This document shows, piece after piece, positions 24,143 to 32,081 of a stretch of DNA of 32,081 nucleotides; the stretch's first letter is position 1; each line of letters begins with the position of its first letter. The DNA is taken from contig NZ_JAHHIR010000001.1 of assembly GCF_018678075.1 (NCBI RefSeq), positions 1 to 32,081 of the forward strand, given 5' to 3'. The notes under the pieces are model-generated. The model did not search any database. It was given only the letters and a program-made list of their open reading frames with translations, and was not told where the DNA came from. A program made the translations under genes and the position numbers. The stretch is from Epibacterium ulvae. Its GTDB lineage: Bacteria; Pseudomonadota; Alphaproteobacteria; Rhodobacterales; Rhodobacteraceae.

Positions 24143-26461
24143 TTAACCCGCCGCGCGGCCCTGCGGTTGAAAGCCGATCTGTTCGGAGGCTGAGAAACGA
24201 CCGTTGCGTTTGCGGGCGATCTTGCCATCGCGCAGCAGTTGGCCAAAGGAGCGCATGCTGTCTTCGCGGTTGAACTCGGTTCCGGTTGCGCGGACTTTGT
24301 TGATCAATTCGGGACGCGAGAAGACGTCCTGGCCTTTGACAAAGCTGAGGTAAGACGCGGCTGCTTCCAGCATTTCTTGCAGTTCAACAGCGCCGGTTTC
24401 CTGAACGTATTTGGCAAAGCCTGTGTCCGAATTGAAGGCTTCGGCGGTTGTCGGCTTGGCCTCGGTGCGCACGCGGCGTGGACGCACAGGGGCTGTTGTG
24501 GCGGCAGGTTTTGCGGCCTCGCCTTGGCCCTCGGCAGGGTCAGAGACGCGCTGTTCGGCCACCAGTTTCAGGGGTGTTGGGCGGTTTTCCTTGGCCTCGG
24601 GGCGCGGTGATTTGCGACGCACCACTGGGCGGCGGGGTTGAACCACACTGGCCAGATCTTCGCGGTAGTCCTTTTCGACGTCATCGCCTGCCGCTTCGGG
24701 ATCGCTTTGGGCTGCAGCAACGGCGGCGCGCATGTGGCTGTAGGTCTCACGCGAGGACGCGGTGTCCGGATCGTCGAGCTTTTCATCGGCTGCAGCCATC
24801 AGGCGGGAGACATCGCTGTCGGATGCATCCTTGCCGGTTGGGGCTGCGCTGCTTTGAGCCGGGGCTTCAGCGAGTGTTTCCACAGCTTCGGCTTCAGCAG
24901 TATCTGCGTCTGCATCCGTGTCAGCGCGGGTCGCCGCCAGAAGTTCGGCTTCGACCTCGGCCAATTCGCGGCGCAGGTCGTCTTCGTCTGCGTCGCTGAG
25001 GGTCGACGGCGGGCCTGCTGGGGCAGGGGCCGCTTCTGCCACGGTTTCGGCTGGTTTGGTGACACCACGGCGCACGCGGATGACCCGAGCACGGCGCGGT
25101 TGCGCGGGTGCTTCTTCAGCCTCCGCCTCAGGCGCGGCTTCCTTGGCGGGAGCGGCGGCGGATTTGGTCACTTTCTGTGTGGTTTCTTGCAAACCTTCCA
25201 ATGCGCGGGCAATCAGCGTGTCGCTGTCGTCGCCCTGGGCATCCGTTTCGTCGGCATCAAAGTCTTCATCCGTGTCATCTGCGTTCAGCGACGCATTGAT
25301 GTCTTCGGCAATGGCTTCGACGCTGGCGGAGGCTTCTTCTGCAACTGGGTCTGCGTGTTGATCTTCGGAGAATTCATCAGAAGGCGTGCGGGAAACCACG
25401 GCGCGGATGCGCTGCAGTTTGGCTGCAATGCTGTTGGGTGCGGGTTTGGCTTGCGCCTCTTCTGCAACCGGCTCTGCCTCGATCTCGTCTGCGATGTCTT
25501 CGTCGGTCTCATCTGCCTTGTTCGCGGCGACAACGGCTGCGATTTGCTCAAGGTCGATGGCGTCTGTTTCGGCTTCAACCTCGGCTACGTCGTCTTCAAA
25601 GGCCTCTTCAAAGTCATCCGCGACCAGATCTTCGCTGCTGTCCGCAAGGATTTCGGCGTCTTCTGCGATCTCTTTCGCCTCTTCGGGAGCAACAAAGAAG
25701 TCGACTTCACCGGGAGGAGTTTCGACCAATTCGCCCGCTGCAGGTTCGGCAGCTGCGACGACGTCTTCTGCAATTGCTTCATCTTCAAGCTCATCTGCAA
25801 AAGGTTCTTCGTTGCTGCCTTCAAAGCTGTAGGCGTCTTCGGCTTGGGTGTCCGCTTCTTCTGCGATCTTTTGTGCCGCTTCGGGGGCGACAAAGAAGTC
25901 GACCTCACCCGGAGGGGTTTCGACCAACTGACCGGCAGCCGGTGCGGCGGCTGCTACGATCTCTTCTGCGACGGTTTCGTCTTCAAAATCGTCTGCAAAC
26001 GGTTCCTCAGAGCTGCCTTCGATGCTGTAGGCCTCGACGGCGTCGTCCTGGGGGGCAGCCACGGTCGGTGCGGAGTGGGCCTGTTCTTTGGCCGCGGCTG
26101 GATCAACAAAGAAGTCCACTTCACCCGGCTCGGTCTCTGTCAACTCGCGGGTGGCTGGTTCTGCCACGGGGGCAGGGGCCACAGGCGCGGCTTGTGGTGC
26201 TGCCGACACGGCGGCGCGCAGGTGAATGCCTTCGTTAGAGGTGCGGACCTCAACCTGGCGTGCGATCTCACGCTGGGCGATACGTGCCAGCATGTCTGCA
26301 TCCGGTTGTGGTGGCTCTGCACCAAAATATCTGTCATCAGAGGCTAGATCGCGAAAATACTCGGCGATCGCCTTCATAGTGCCAAAGGAATCTTCAAATC
26401 CCTCAAGCGTACAGGAGAAAGTCCCGTAGGATACTGTTAGTACCTTATTGTTCTGTACCAT
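24143..26461 (-). CDS. 772-residue acidic repeat protein of unknown function
   Basis: I recognise no characterised family. A folded N-terminal region of about 80 residues (MVQNNKVLTVSYGTFSCTLE) is, as far as I recall, conserved in Rhodobacteraceae. The long middle is low-complexity, rich in Ala, Glu, Asp and Val, and probably disordered. It has near-tandem repeats built on GEVDFFVAPE and EGSNEEPFAD with a 66-72 residue period. Arg/Lys-rich patches follow (RRARVIRVRRG, RRPVVRRKSPRP, RPRRVRTEAK). The C-terminal 110 residues look folded and helical (GFAKYVQETGAVELQEML) and end GKIARKRNGRFSASEQIGF, which resembles a wing-type nucleic-acid-binding motif. No signal peptide or membrane helix is visible. 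It is divergent from thiN and ends at the terminator at 24090. Confidence 0.8.
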   Translation of the reverse strand: MVQNNKVLTVSYGTFSCTLEGFEDSFGTMKAIAEYFRDLASDDRYFGAEPPQPDADMLARIAQREIARQVEVRTSNEGIHLRAAVSAAPQAAPVAPAPVAEPATRELTETEPGEVDFFVDPAAAKEQAHSAPTVAAPQDDAVEAYSIEGSSEEPFADDFEDETVAEEIVAAAAPAAGQLVETPPGEVDFFVAPEAAQKIAEEADTQAEDAYSFEGSNEEPFADELEDEAIAEDVVAAAEPAAGELVETPPGEVDFFVAPEEAKEIAEDAEILADSSEDLVADDFEEAFEDDVAEVEAETDAIDLEQIAAVVAANKADETDEDIADEIEAEPVAEEAQAKPAPNSIAAKLQRIRAVVSRTPSDEFSEDQHADPVAEEASASVEAIAEDINASLNADDTDEDFDADETDAQGDDSDTLIARALEGLQETTQKVTKSAAAPAKEAAPEAEAEEAPAQPRRARVIRVRRGVTKPAETVAEAAPAPAGPPSTLSDADEDDLRRELAEVEAELLAATRADTDADADTAEAEAVETLAEAPAQSSAAPTGKDASDSDVSRLMAAADEKLDDPDTASSRETYSHMRAAVAAAQSDPEAAGDDVEKDYREDLASVVQPRRPVVRRKSPRPEAKENRPTPLKLVAEQRVSDPAEGQGEAAKPAATTAPVRPRRVRTEAKPTTAEAFNSDTGFAKYVQETGAVELQEMLEAAASYLSFVKGQDVFSRPELINKVRATGTEFNREDSMRSFGQLLRDGKIARKRNGRFSASEQIGFQPQGRAAG
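25607..26146 (-). repeat. In-frame near-tandem repeats in the acidic protein gene
   Basis: Three units encode residues 106-177, 178-243 and about 244-285. Each starts with (E/Q)L(V/T)ET(P/E)PGEVDFFV. The GEVDFF motifs are at 113, 185 and 251, and the EGS..EEPFAD motifs at 148 and 214. The third unit is incomplete. Confidence 0.75.
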
Positions 26462-26598
26462 CTCTCAGCTCGTCCTCGCCAAAGTCATGTTGTTCACCAT
26501 ATTGGTTAGAACGACAAATTCTGCCCGAATCCGTGCAATTGATCGTATCATTTTGTGTCTAGATTGTGGCCCGTTTCCAGAACATTAAGGAATGGCGG

Positions 26599-27264
26599 AT
26601 GAAAAAGCTTATTGTTGACGCTCGCGAACCAATCACTTTGGTGGGTGGTGGGGCCTTGGAAAAAGAGGACCTTGAGGCGGCGATTGCTATGGCTGCGCGG
26701 GTGGTGGCGGCGGACAGTGGCGCGGATTCTGCGATGAACTATGGGGTTACGCCGGACGTGGTGGTCGGCGATTTCGATTCAATTTCCGATGACGCCAAGG
26801 CGCGGTTGGGGAATGCGCGCCTGCTGCATGTCCAGGAACAAGATACCACCGACTTTGACAAGGCATTGCGCAGCGTCGCAGCGCCGGTGGTGATTGCCGT
26901 TGGATTTCTGGGCGCACGGATCGACCATCAACTGGCGGCGTTGCATGTTTTGATGCAAGAGGACCGCTGCCCCTGCATCTTGGTCGGCGCGCAGGAGATC
27001 CTGTTTCATCTGCGCGGCACGGTTGAGGTGCCGACGGCACGCGGCGAAGTGGTGTCGCTGTTTCCCATGCAGCCGGTTGAGGGGCGATCCGATGGGTTGG
27101 AATGGCCGATTGAGGGGCTGCGTTTTGACCCAATGCAGCAAATTGGTACGTCAAACCGTGCAACGGGTCCGGTGCGGTTAGAGGCCTTGGGGTGCGGCTT
27201 GATCGTGATCCTGGAAAAGCACCATCTAAAAGACGTGATGGTGCAGTTGGCCGCGCAGAGTTAA
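26599..27264 (+). CDS. thiN: Thiamine diphosphokinase
   Basis: This enzyme pyrophosphorylates thiamine with ATP to make thiamine diphosphate. The 221-residue product has the usual catalytic motifs AADSGA (37-42), VVGDFDS (55-61), DTTDFDKAL (82-90) and GARIDH (105-110), and the C-terminal GTSN. I use the ATG at 26599, which has AAGGA about 8 nt upstream; a GTG at 26566 is possible but adds an unsupported tail. It is divergent from the acidic repeat protein. No TPP riboswitch is seen upstream. Its stop interlocks with the stop of the convergent transporter gene. Confidence 0.92.
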   Translation: MKKLIVDAREPITLVGGGALEKEDLEAAIAMAARVVAADSGADSAMNYGVTPDVVVGDFDSISDDAKARLGNARLLHVQEQDTTDFDKALRSVAAPVVIAVGFLGARIDHQLAALHVLMQEDRCPCILVGAQEILFHLRGTVEVPTARGEVVSLFPMQPVEGRSDGLEWPIEGLRFDPMQQIGTSNRATGPVRLEALGCGLIVILEKHHLKDVMVQLAAQS

Positions 27265-28169
27265 GCCTGTGGCACCGGGTTACGCAGGATGTAATGTTCG
27301 CGCCACACGGCATAGAGGCCGGCGGCCATCGTGACCGCGATGCCCACAGCGGCCAGCGCATTGGGGAACTGGTTGAACACCAGCCAGCCGATCCCAGTGG
27401 CCACGGGGATTTCAATATATTGCATTGGTGCCAATGTGGCCGAGGGCGCGAACCGCAGGCTCCACGTCATGAGAAGATGCGCGAATGTGCCCAGCAGCCC
27501 GATCGCCAAAAGCAGACCCCATTCGGTGCCAATGGGCATGCGCCAGCTCAGTGCCGGTTCATCCAGCCAGTGCCCAAAGTAAAAGACCGGCACCATCGCG
27601 ACGCAGGCAATCACACCTGACACGGCCTGCAGACCCAGGGGATCGCTGGCTTTGGCGACGCTGCGGGTGGCAATGATGAACAGCGAAAAGATCACGGCAA
27701 CGCCCAGCGGCAGCACCGCAGGCCAGCCCACGTCCACAAAGCTGGGCTGGATCACCAGCATGGCGCCGCCAAAGCCGACAATGCAGGCCCCCAGTCGGTG
27801 AATGCCAATCTTTTCGTCCATAAAGAGCCAGCCCAACAGCAGCAGGATAAAGGGGCAGACAAAGGCGATTGCCACCGCATCCGCAAGTGGCAGATACTTG
27901 AGTGCAGTAAACATCAGGCCGATGCCGAACATGTGCAGAAGTGTCCGCAAGACAACCAGACCCATCACATGTCGCGGAATGCGCCAGGTACGTCCGGTCG
28001 CCAAGACGATTGGAAAAAGAATGATCGCCTGCACCGCAAACCGCACGAATATAACCTGCGCCAGAGGCATGCCGCCCAGCAGTTTTGCCGCGGCATCCCC
28101 CATCGGAGCGAGGACGCAAAACCCGAGCATAAGGGCGATACCGGCAATGGGGCGATCTTCGGTTTTCAT
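27261..28169 (-). CDS. DMT-superfamily (EamA) transporter
   Basis: This 302-residue inner-membrane protein contains two EamA domains of about five helices each, the DMT-superfamily layout. Motifs include the early GFCVLAPMGDAAAK, PLADAVAIAFVCPFI at the end of the first half, and PSATLAPMQYIEIPVA in the second. Such proteins export metabolites or amino acids; the substrate is not readable. The ATG is at 28169. The stop codon interlocks with that of thiN (TTAA), so the two genes converge with a 4-nt overlap. The gene upstream on the same strand is sdaA, 99 nt away. Confidence 0.9.
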   Translation of the reverse strand: MKTEDRPIAGIALMLGFCVLAPMGDAAAKLLGGMPLAQVIFVRFAVQAIILFPIVLATGRTWRIPRHVMGLVVLRTLLHMFGIGLMFTALKYLPLADAVAIAFVCPFILLLLGWLFMDEKIGIHRLGACIVGFGGAMLVIQPSFVDVGWPAVLPLGVAVIFSLFIIATRSVAKASDPLGLQAVSGVIACVAMVPVFYFGHWLDEPALSWRMPIGTEWGLLLAIGLLGTFAHLLMTWSLRFAPSATLAPMQYIEIPVATGIGWLVFNQFPNALAAVGIAVTMAAGLYAVWREHYILRNPVPQA

Positions 28170-28268
28170 ATCACGATGCTAGCGACGCAGGCGATGGCGA
28201 ACAAGTCAAAGTTGAGGTTTCCTCAATCTTAAGTTGCTCTTGGGTATGTTATGCGCATTTCGAACGCG

Positions 28269-29642
28269 TCAACAGTTTGGCACGTTAACCGCCAGTCCGC
28301 CAAGCGAGGTTTCTTTGTATTTCTCGTGCATGTCATGGCCGGTCTGACGCATGGTCTCAATAACCGCATCCAGGGGAACAAAATGCTCTCCGTCACCACG
28401 CAGGGCGAGGGAGGCCGCAGACACGGCCTTGATCGCGCCGAGTCCATTGCGCTCGATGCAGGGAACTTGCACCAGGCCTTTCACCGGATCGCAGGTCATG
28501 CCAAGGTGATGTTCCAACGCGATTTCTGCCGCGTTTTCCACCTGTTTCGGGGTGCCGCCCATCACCGCACACAGACCAGCTGCGGCCATGGAGGCGGCAG
28601 AGCCCACCTCGGCCTGGCAACCCGCCTCAGCCCCGGAAATCGAGGCGTTGAATTTGACCAACCCGCCGATGGCTGCGGCGGTCAGCAGGAAATCTTCGAT
28701 ATGGGTTTCAGACGCGCCGGGCACGTGATCCAGATAATAGCGCAGGACCGCGGGCAAAACGCCTGCCGCGCCGTTGGTGGGGGCCGTCACCACCTGGCCA
28801 CCGGCTGCGTTTTCTTCATTCACGGCCATGGCGTAGACGCTCATCCAGTCGTTGATCGTATGCGGCGCCGTGAGGTTCATGCCGCGTTCGGCCATCAGTG
28901 CGTCATAGATCCCCTTGGCCCGTCGGCGCACATTGAGGCCACCGGGCAGGATGCCGTCGCGTTCCAGCCCTCGGTTGATGCAATCGTTCATCACCTGCCA
29001 CAGACGTTTGCTGCCGTCGGTCAGATTGGCCACGCCGCCACGCGAAATCTCATTGGCGCGTTTCATCTGGGCGATGGTTTTACCGCTGGTGCGCGCCATC
29101 TCCAGCATCTCAACCGCGGATTTGAACGGGTAGGGCACCGGCGCGCCGTCATCGGTGGCCTTGCCTGCCGCGAGCTCTTCCTCGGTCAGGACAAAGCCGC
29201 CGCCGATGGAGTAAAACACCTGCTGCAGGATCACATCGCCCTGGGCGTCGGTGGCCATCAGCATCATGCCATTGGCATGGCCGGGTAGGGTGTGGTCGTA
29301 GTCAAAAAGCAGGTCGTTTTGCGGATCAAAGGCGAGTTCGGGCAGGCCGGGCGGCTGCATGCGGTTGGTGTGGGAGAGCTCTTCGAGAAAGGCCTCGGCC
29401 TTGGCGTCGTCATATGTGTCCGGTTCAAACCCGCCGAGCCCCAGGATGGTGGCACGGTCCGTGGCATGTCCTACGCCGGTGAAGGCAAGCGAGCCGTGTA
29501 GTGATGCGCGCAGCCCGGCACATTCAAAAGGTGCCGCGCGCATCATGTCGAGAAAGCGTGCCGCCGCAACCATCGGACCCATAGTGTGCGAGGAGGAAGG
29601 GCCAATGCCAACTTTGAACATATCAAAGATAGAGAGAAACAT
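28269..29642 (-). CDS. sdaA: L-serine ammonia-lyase (single-chain, iron-sulfur)
   Basis: This enzyme deaminates L-serine to pyruvate and ammonia using a [4Fe-4S] cluster. The 457-residue product is the fused alpha-beta form of about the length of E. coli SdaA. It opens [24 protein letters not shown], contains [15 protein letters not shown], and has cysteines at 342 (GAEAGCQAE), 384 (GMTCDP) and 395 (QVPCIERN), the positions expected for cluster binding. The ATG at 29642 overlaps the GST stop (TGATG), with GGAG about 10 nt upstream, so the GST gene and sdaA form a coupled pair. The longer frame to 29888 is discarded. Confidence 0.96.
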   Translation of the reverse strand: MFLSIFDMFKVGIGPSSSHTMGPMVAAARFLDMMRAAPFECAGLRASLHGSLAFTGVGHATDRATILGLGGFEPDTYDDAKAEAFLEELSHTNRMQPPGLPELAFDPQNDLLFDYDHTLPGHANGMMLMATDAQGDVILQQVFYSIGGGFVLTEEELAAGKATDDGAPVPYPFKSAVEMLEMARTSGKTIAQMKRANEISRGGVANLTDGSKRLWQVMNDCINRGLERDGILPGGLNVRRRAKGIYDALMAERGMNLTAPHTINDWMSVYAMAVNEENAAGGQVVTAPTNGAAGVLPAVLRYYLDHVPGASETHIEDFLLTAAAIGGLVKFNASISGAEAGCQAEVGSAASMAAAGLCAVMGGTPKQVENAAEIALEHHLGMTCDPVKGLVQVPCIERNGLGAIKAVSAASLALRGDGEHFVPLDAVIETMRQTGHDMHEKYKETSLGGLAVNVPNC

Positions 29643-30337
29643 CAGAGGGCAACTCCTTCGGGTGGATTGGGGTATTGCGGGGATGAGAAGGGCGTGGGTC
29701 CCAGGCCTTCGGCCTGGATGGCGACGCGCACGGCGGGCCGTGTCTCTAGGTTTTGAGCAAGGCCTTGCAAGTTGGGATAGGCGCTGAGGTCGAACCAACC
29801 TGTCCCGGTGATCGGATAAAGCGCAGCCCATCGCAGGCATGCCGCGACATAGTAGTCCACCACAGAAGGCTGCTCGGCTGCGAACCAAGGGGTGGTGCCG
29901 GCAGCTTCATCCAACAAGCTCAGGTGGCTGATCAACCGGTTTGTGGTGCAACTGTGCATGTCGGTGATTGCCTCTGCCGGGCCAAAACGGTGCAGGTAGA
30001 ATAGCATCGCAAGATCTGGGTGAAGCGTATTGGTCGTGAAGAACAGCCATTTCAGAAAGGCGGGGCGCGCGGTGTCACCGACTGGCGGGGCCAATATCCC
30101 ATGCGTTTCGCTCAGATAGATCAGGATCGCACCGACTTCGGACACGGGGCCGTGCACTGTTTCCAGTGTCGGAATTTTGCCTGCTGGGTTCAGTTTGAGG
30201 TACGCTTCACTGCGCTGCTCGGATGTTCTGCGGTCGACCAGAAATGTTTCAAAAGGCAGGCCAAGCTCTTCCAGCACCAAGCGGATGATCAGTGAGGCAT
30301 TGTCTGGGGCATAATGAAGGCGGTAGGGCTGGGTCAT
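29642..30337 (-). CDS. Glutathione S-transferase-like protein
   Basis: This 231-residue cytosolic GST has an N-terminal thioredoxin-like domain (residues 1-80, with LVLEELGLPFE, the cis-proline region NPAGKIPTLE and the glutathione-contact VSEVGAILIYLSE) and an all-helical C-terminal domain (about 90-215). Bacterial GSTs of this type conjugate or reduce small electrophiles; the substrate is unknown. I use the ATG at 30337, just before the first strand; the frame runs open to 30595 through GC-rich repeats without similarity. It is the upstream partner of sdaA, and its stop overlaps the sdaA start. No strong promoter is evident between the GST and the divergent rpiA. Confidence 0.9.
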   Translation of the reverse strand: MTQPYRLHYAPDNASLIIRLVLEELGLPFETFLVDRRTSEQRSEAYLKLNPAGKIPTLETVHGPVSEVGAILIYLSETHGILAPPVGDTARPAFLKWLFFTTNTLHPDLAMLFYLHRFGPAEAITDMHSCTTNRLISHLSLLDEAAGTTPWFAAEQPSVVDYYVAACLRWAALYPITGTGWFDLSAYPNLQGLAQNLETRPAVRVAIQAEGLGPTPFSSPQYPNPPEGVAL

Positions 30338-30437
30338 GGCGGCAATCTTACTGTCTGACTTTGGGGCAGGGCGTCCATTTGCGACGTTTCCTATAGGAAA
30401 CACGTAACGCATTGTGGTGAGGGTGCAAGAGGGATTT

Positions 30438-30503
30438 CGCTTTGGGCAGGCCCAAAGCGACCAGCGCCGCGCCGCCTTCGGCGGCGCGGCGCCCGGCCCA
30501 ACG
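30438..30503. repeat. GC-rich tandem hairpins between divergent genes
   Basis: A perfect 10-bp stem (CGCTTTGGGC/GCCCAAAGCG, loop AG) at 30438-30459 is followed by a 13-bp stem at 30464-30492 with a TTC loop. The 16 nt at 30488-30503 are the inverted copy of 14138-14153. The following GGGAGTATTT at 30544-30553 resembles sequence often seen between genes in Rhodobacteraceae; that comparison is from memory. The rest of 30338-30709 shows no gene. Confidence 0.6.
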
Positions 30504-30709
30504 GCCCGGTGGGGACCTTCAAAAAAGTCCACAGCAGGTGGGCGGGAGTATTTGGCTGTTTTATGCAGCGTGAAGTGACATTGCCCAGGAGCCATGTCCG
30601 CAACATATGCAGCTCTTTGGTTTCACTGTAATTTGCGCAGAAGAATGCTCGCCTGTGAGTTTCAAAACGCTTATAAGATTCTCCAAATACCTATGACGGA
30701 GCACGCGAC

Positions 30710-31498
30710 ATGAGCGGAGATCTTTCCCCCATTGATAAGGCCAAATTTGTCGCAGCAAAACGTGCGGCGGAAATGGTCGAAGACGGCATGCGTGTCGGGC
30801 TTGGCACGGGGTCCACGGCCGCCTGGTTGGTGCGCTGTCTGGGACAGATGGTGGCCGAAGATGGCCTCAACATCACGGCTGTTCCTACCTCGGTCCGCAC
30901 CGCAGAATTGGCGCGTGAGCTGGGGATCAAAGTCGTCTCCTTGGATGAGGCGAAGTGGCTGGATCTGACAGTTGATGGCGCGGATGAGTTCGACCACGAC
31001 CTGAACCTGATCAAAGGCGGCGGCGGTGCGCATTTGCAGGAAAAGATCGTCGCCACCGCCTCGGACCAGATGGTGGTGATTGCTGATGCGGGCAAAGGTG
31101 TCGACACGCTTGGCGCGTTTCCTTTGCCGGTCGAAGTGCTGCCCTTTGGCTGGCAGGCCAGTCAGGCTCTGCTGGAAGAGACGCTGGTGTCCATGGACGT
31201 GCTGGGGCGCACCACGACATTGCGGATGAACGGGACGCAGCCCTATGTGTCGGACGAGGGGAATTACATCCTTGATCTGCATCTCAAACGCATCGGCAAC
31301 GCGCGGCAATTGGCGCTGGTTTTGAACCAGATCCCCGGTGTGATTGAAAACGGGCTGTTTATCGACATCTGCGACCGGGTGGTGATCGGCCACGGCGATG
31401 GCACCGTGATTGTGCGTGACATCAACGAAGGCACCGAAGAGCGGGATCGTCTGGATTTCATGGAAGAGGACAATCTGTTCGGGGATTTGACTGACTAG
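30710..31498 (+). CDS. rpiA: Ribose-5-phosphate isomerase A
   Basis: RpiA interconverts ribose 5-phosphate and ribulose 5-phosphate in the pentose phosphate pathway. The 262-residue product has the phosphate-binding GLGTGSTAAW (30-39), the acidic DGADEFD (89-95), the KGGGGAHLQEK loop (102-112) with the catalytic glutamate at 111, and the later DAGKGVDTLG. The ATG at 30710 has GGAG about 9 nt upstream. It is divergent from the GST gene across a GC-rich repeat region. No clear terminator is seen before the IS remnants. Confidence 0.97.
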   Translation: MSGDLSPIDKAKFVAAKRAAEMVEDGMRVGLGTGSTAAWLVRCLGQMVAEDGLNITAVPTSVRTAELARELGIKVVSLDEAKWLDLTVDGADEFDHDLNLIKGGGGAHLQEKIVATASDQMVVIADAGKGVDTLGAFPLPVEVLPFGWQASQALLEETLVSMDVLGRTTTLRMNGTQPYVSDEGNYILDLHLKRIGNARQLALVLNQIPGVIENGLFIDICDRVVIGHGDGTVIVRDINEGTEERDRLDFMEEDNLFGDLTD

Positions 31499-31841
31499 GG
31501 GTTTTGGGCGAGGCTCGGTTCAGGCCTTCGGTAACGGGAGCACTTCTGTCAAGAGATTCCACGCAAACAAACTGATCCGCCGGAGCGGTGCTTTTAGTTC
31601 GTCGCGTCCGCGCTGCTTTCTCTCACAGCCTTTGACTGAGGTCCTTTGGGTACATGCTTCGGTTCGTGGTCAGCGCGACGGCTGCCAACAGGATGCTGGT
31701 TCGATGTAATTCCGATGTGCCCATCTCATAGGCGTGCTTGACGGATGTCAGCGACAGTCCTGACCACGGCATCATCGGAACCACGTCCCTGCGGGACCTC
31801 GAAAGCTTGCGATTAAGCAGGCAACGGTTCTGTGCTGGAGA
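31499..31841. other. Intergenic stretch before IS remnants
   Basis: I see no recognisable gene. Short open frames on the minus strand, ending near 31627 and 31521, match nothing I know. The stretch may be the eroded remains of earlier insertions, given what follows. Confidence 0.4.
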
Positions 31842-31967
31842 TCAGATCATTTTCGGCGCTGCATCTGTTTGGAACACGGAGCCATCGATCCAGTTTCGAT
31901 GGAGAATGACAGCAATGCGGCGCGCGAGCCCGACCATCGCGATTTTGCGGCCACGCCGCTGCGCGAG
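31842..31967 (-). pseudogene. C-terminal fragment of an IS110-family transposase
   Basis: On the minus strand one frame reads LAQRRGRKIAMVGLARRI, then AVILHRNWIDGSVF, ending at a TGA at 31842-31844. This resembles the last part of IS110/IS116/IS902 transposases (typically RGRK..VALARRLAVILHRMWVDGT). Everything upstream of it is missing, because the similarity stops at about 31965 where a different transposase fragment begins on the plus strand. The family call is from memory of the C-terminal pattern and is moderate. Confidence 0.55.
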
Positions 31968-31968
31968 C

Positions 31969-32081
31969 CTGGCTGCCGAGCACGGCGAACAGAAGACCGT
32001 CATGATCGACGCGACTTATCTCAAGGCCCACCGAACAGCGACCAGCATGGGCGTGAAGTAAGGAGGATTAGGCATTGGTCC
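31969..32081 (+). pseudogene. Internal fragment of an IS5-family transposase, interrupted by a stop
   Basis: The plus-strand frame from 31969 reads LAAEHGEQKTVMIDATYLKAH and then RTATSMGVK, matching the start of the catalytic domain (first aspartate in MIDAT) of IS5-group transposases. A TAA at 32059-32061 replaces what is usually a second lysine; the frame then continues as GGLGIG to the window edge. The N-terminal part is absent. The gene is therefore broken at both ends visible here. More of it may lie beyond the window. Confidence 0.7.

Noticed and set aside
24638-26347. Plus-strand open frame of 569 codons, Cys/Phe/Gly-rich.
   Set aside because: It is opposite the acidic repeat gene; Glu/Ala codons read backwards give Phe, Cys and Arg. 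No family features.
1-32081. CRISPR array, prophage or secretion-system cluster.
   Set aside because: I saw no regularly spaced short repeats, no phage structural genes and no Cas or secretion components.

Overview
The window looks like chromosomal DNA of a marine alphaproteobacterium of the Rhodobacteraceae (Roseobacter group). The evidence is the GC-rich coding sequence, several small proteins typical of that family (2235-2549, DUF2842 at 23830, the N-terminal domain of the 772-residue protein at 24143), a cobyric acid synthase, and the secG/pyrG neighbourhood. This is family-level inference from protein resemblance; no rRNA or tRNA gene is present to place it more exactly.

Layout. 47-2549: cobQ, a DUF457-like membrane protein and a small conserved protein. 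2787-3350: efp. 3563-6234: a GAF/Fis regulator, a perfect 20-nt palindrome, and an AldB/ExaC-type aldehyde dehydrogenase. 6313-7498: a divergent Lrp/LysE pair with an inverted repeat between them. 7499-8003: a gene-poor stretch with an ECF-like promoter. 8004-9102: two convergent genes for secreted proteins. 9166-12584: ygfZ, a TIGR04283-like glycosyltransferase and an MsbA-like ABC exporter. 12852-16928: a class V aminotransferase, a small membrane protein, a HisC-like aminotransferase and class I fructose-bisphosphate aldolase. 17014-18350: an AT-rich patch holding a DUF3800 gene. 18406-24057: pyrG, secG, a three-gene cobalt-type nitrile hydratase operon, purA and DUF2842. 24143-31498: a long acidic repeat protein, thiN, a DMT transporter, sdaA, a GST and rpiA. 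31842-32081: two broken transposase fragments back to back.

How the genes work together. Most of the window is housekeeping: nucleotide synthesis (pyrG, purA), central carbon (fba, rpiA), protein export and translation (secG, efp), and cofactors (cobQ, thiN, ygfZ). The accessory metabolic parts are the nitrile hydratase operon (4-nt overlaps, Co-type CTLCSC motif, dedicated activator), the regulated aldehyde dehydrogenase, and the amino-acid exporter with its Lrp regulator.

I found no multi-gene system that I would call new. The best leads are the uncharacterised repeat protein at 24143-26461, the AT-rich DUF3800 patch with a near-parS palindrome beside it, the GC-rich hairpin repeats at 14092 and 30438 that share an inverted 16-nt core, and the orphan ECF-like promoter at 7610.
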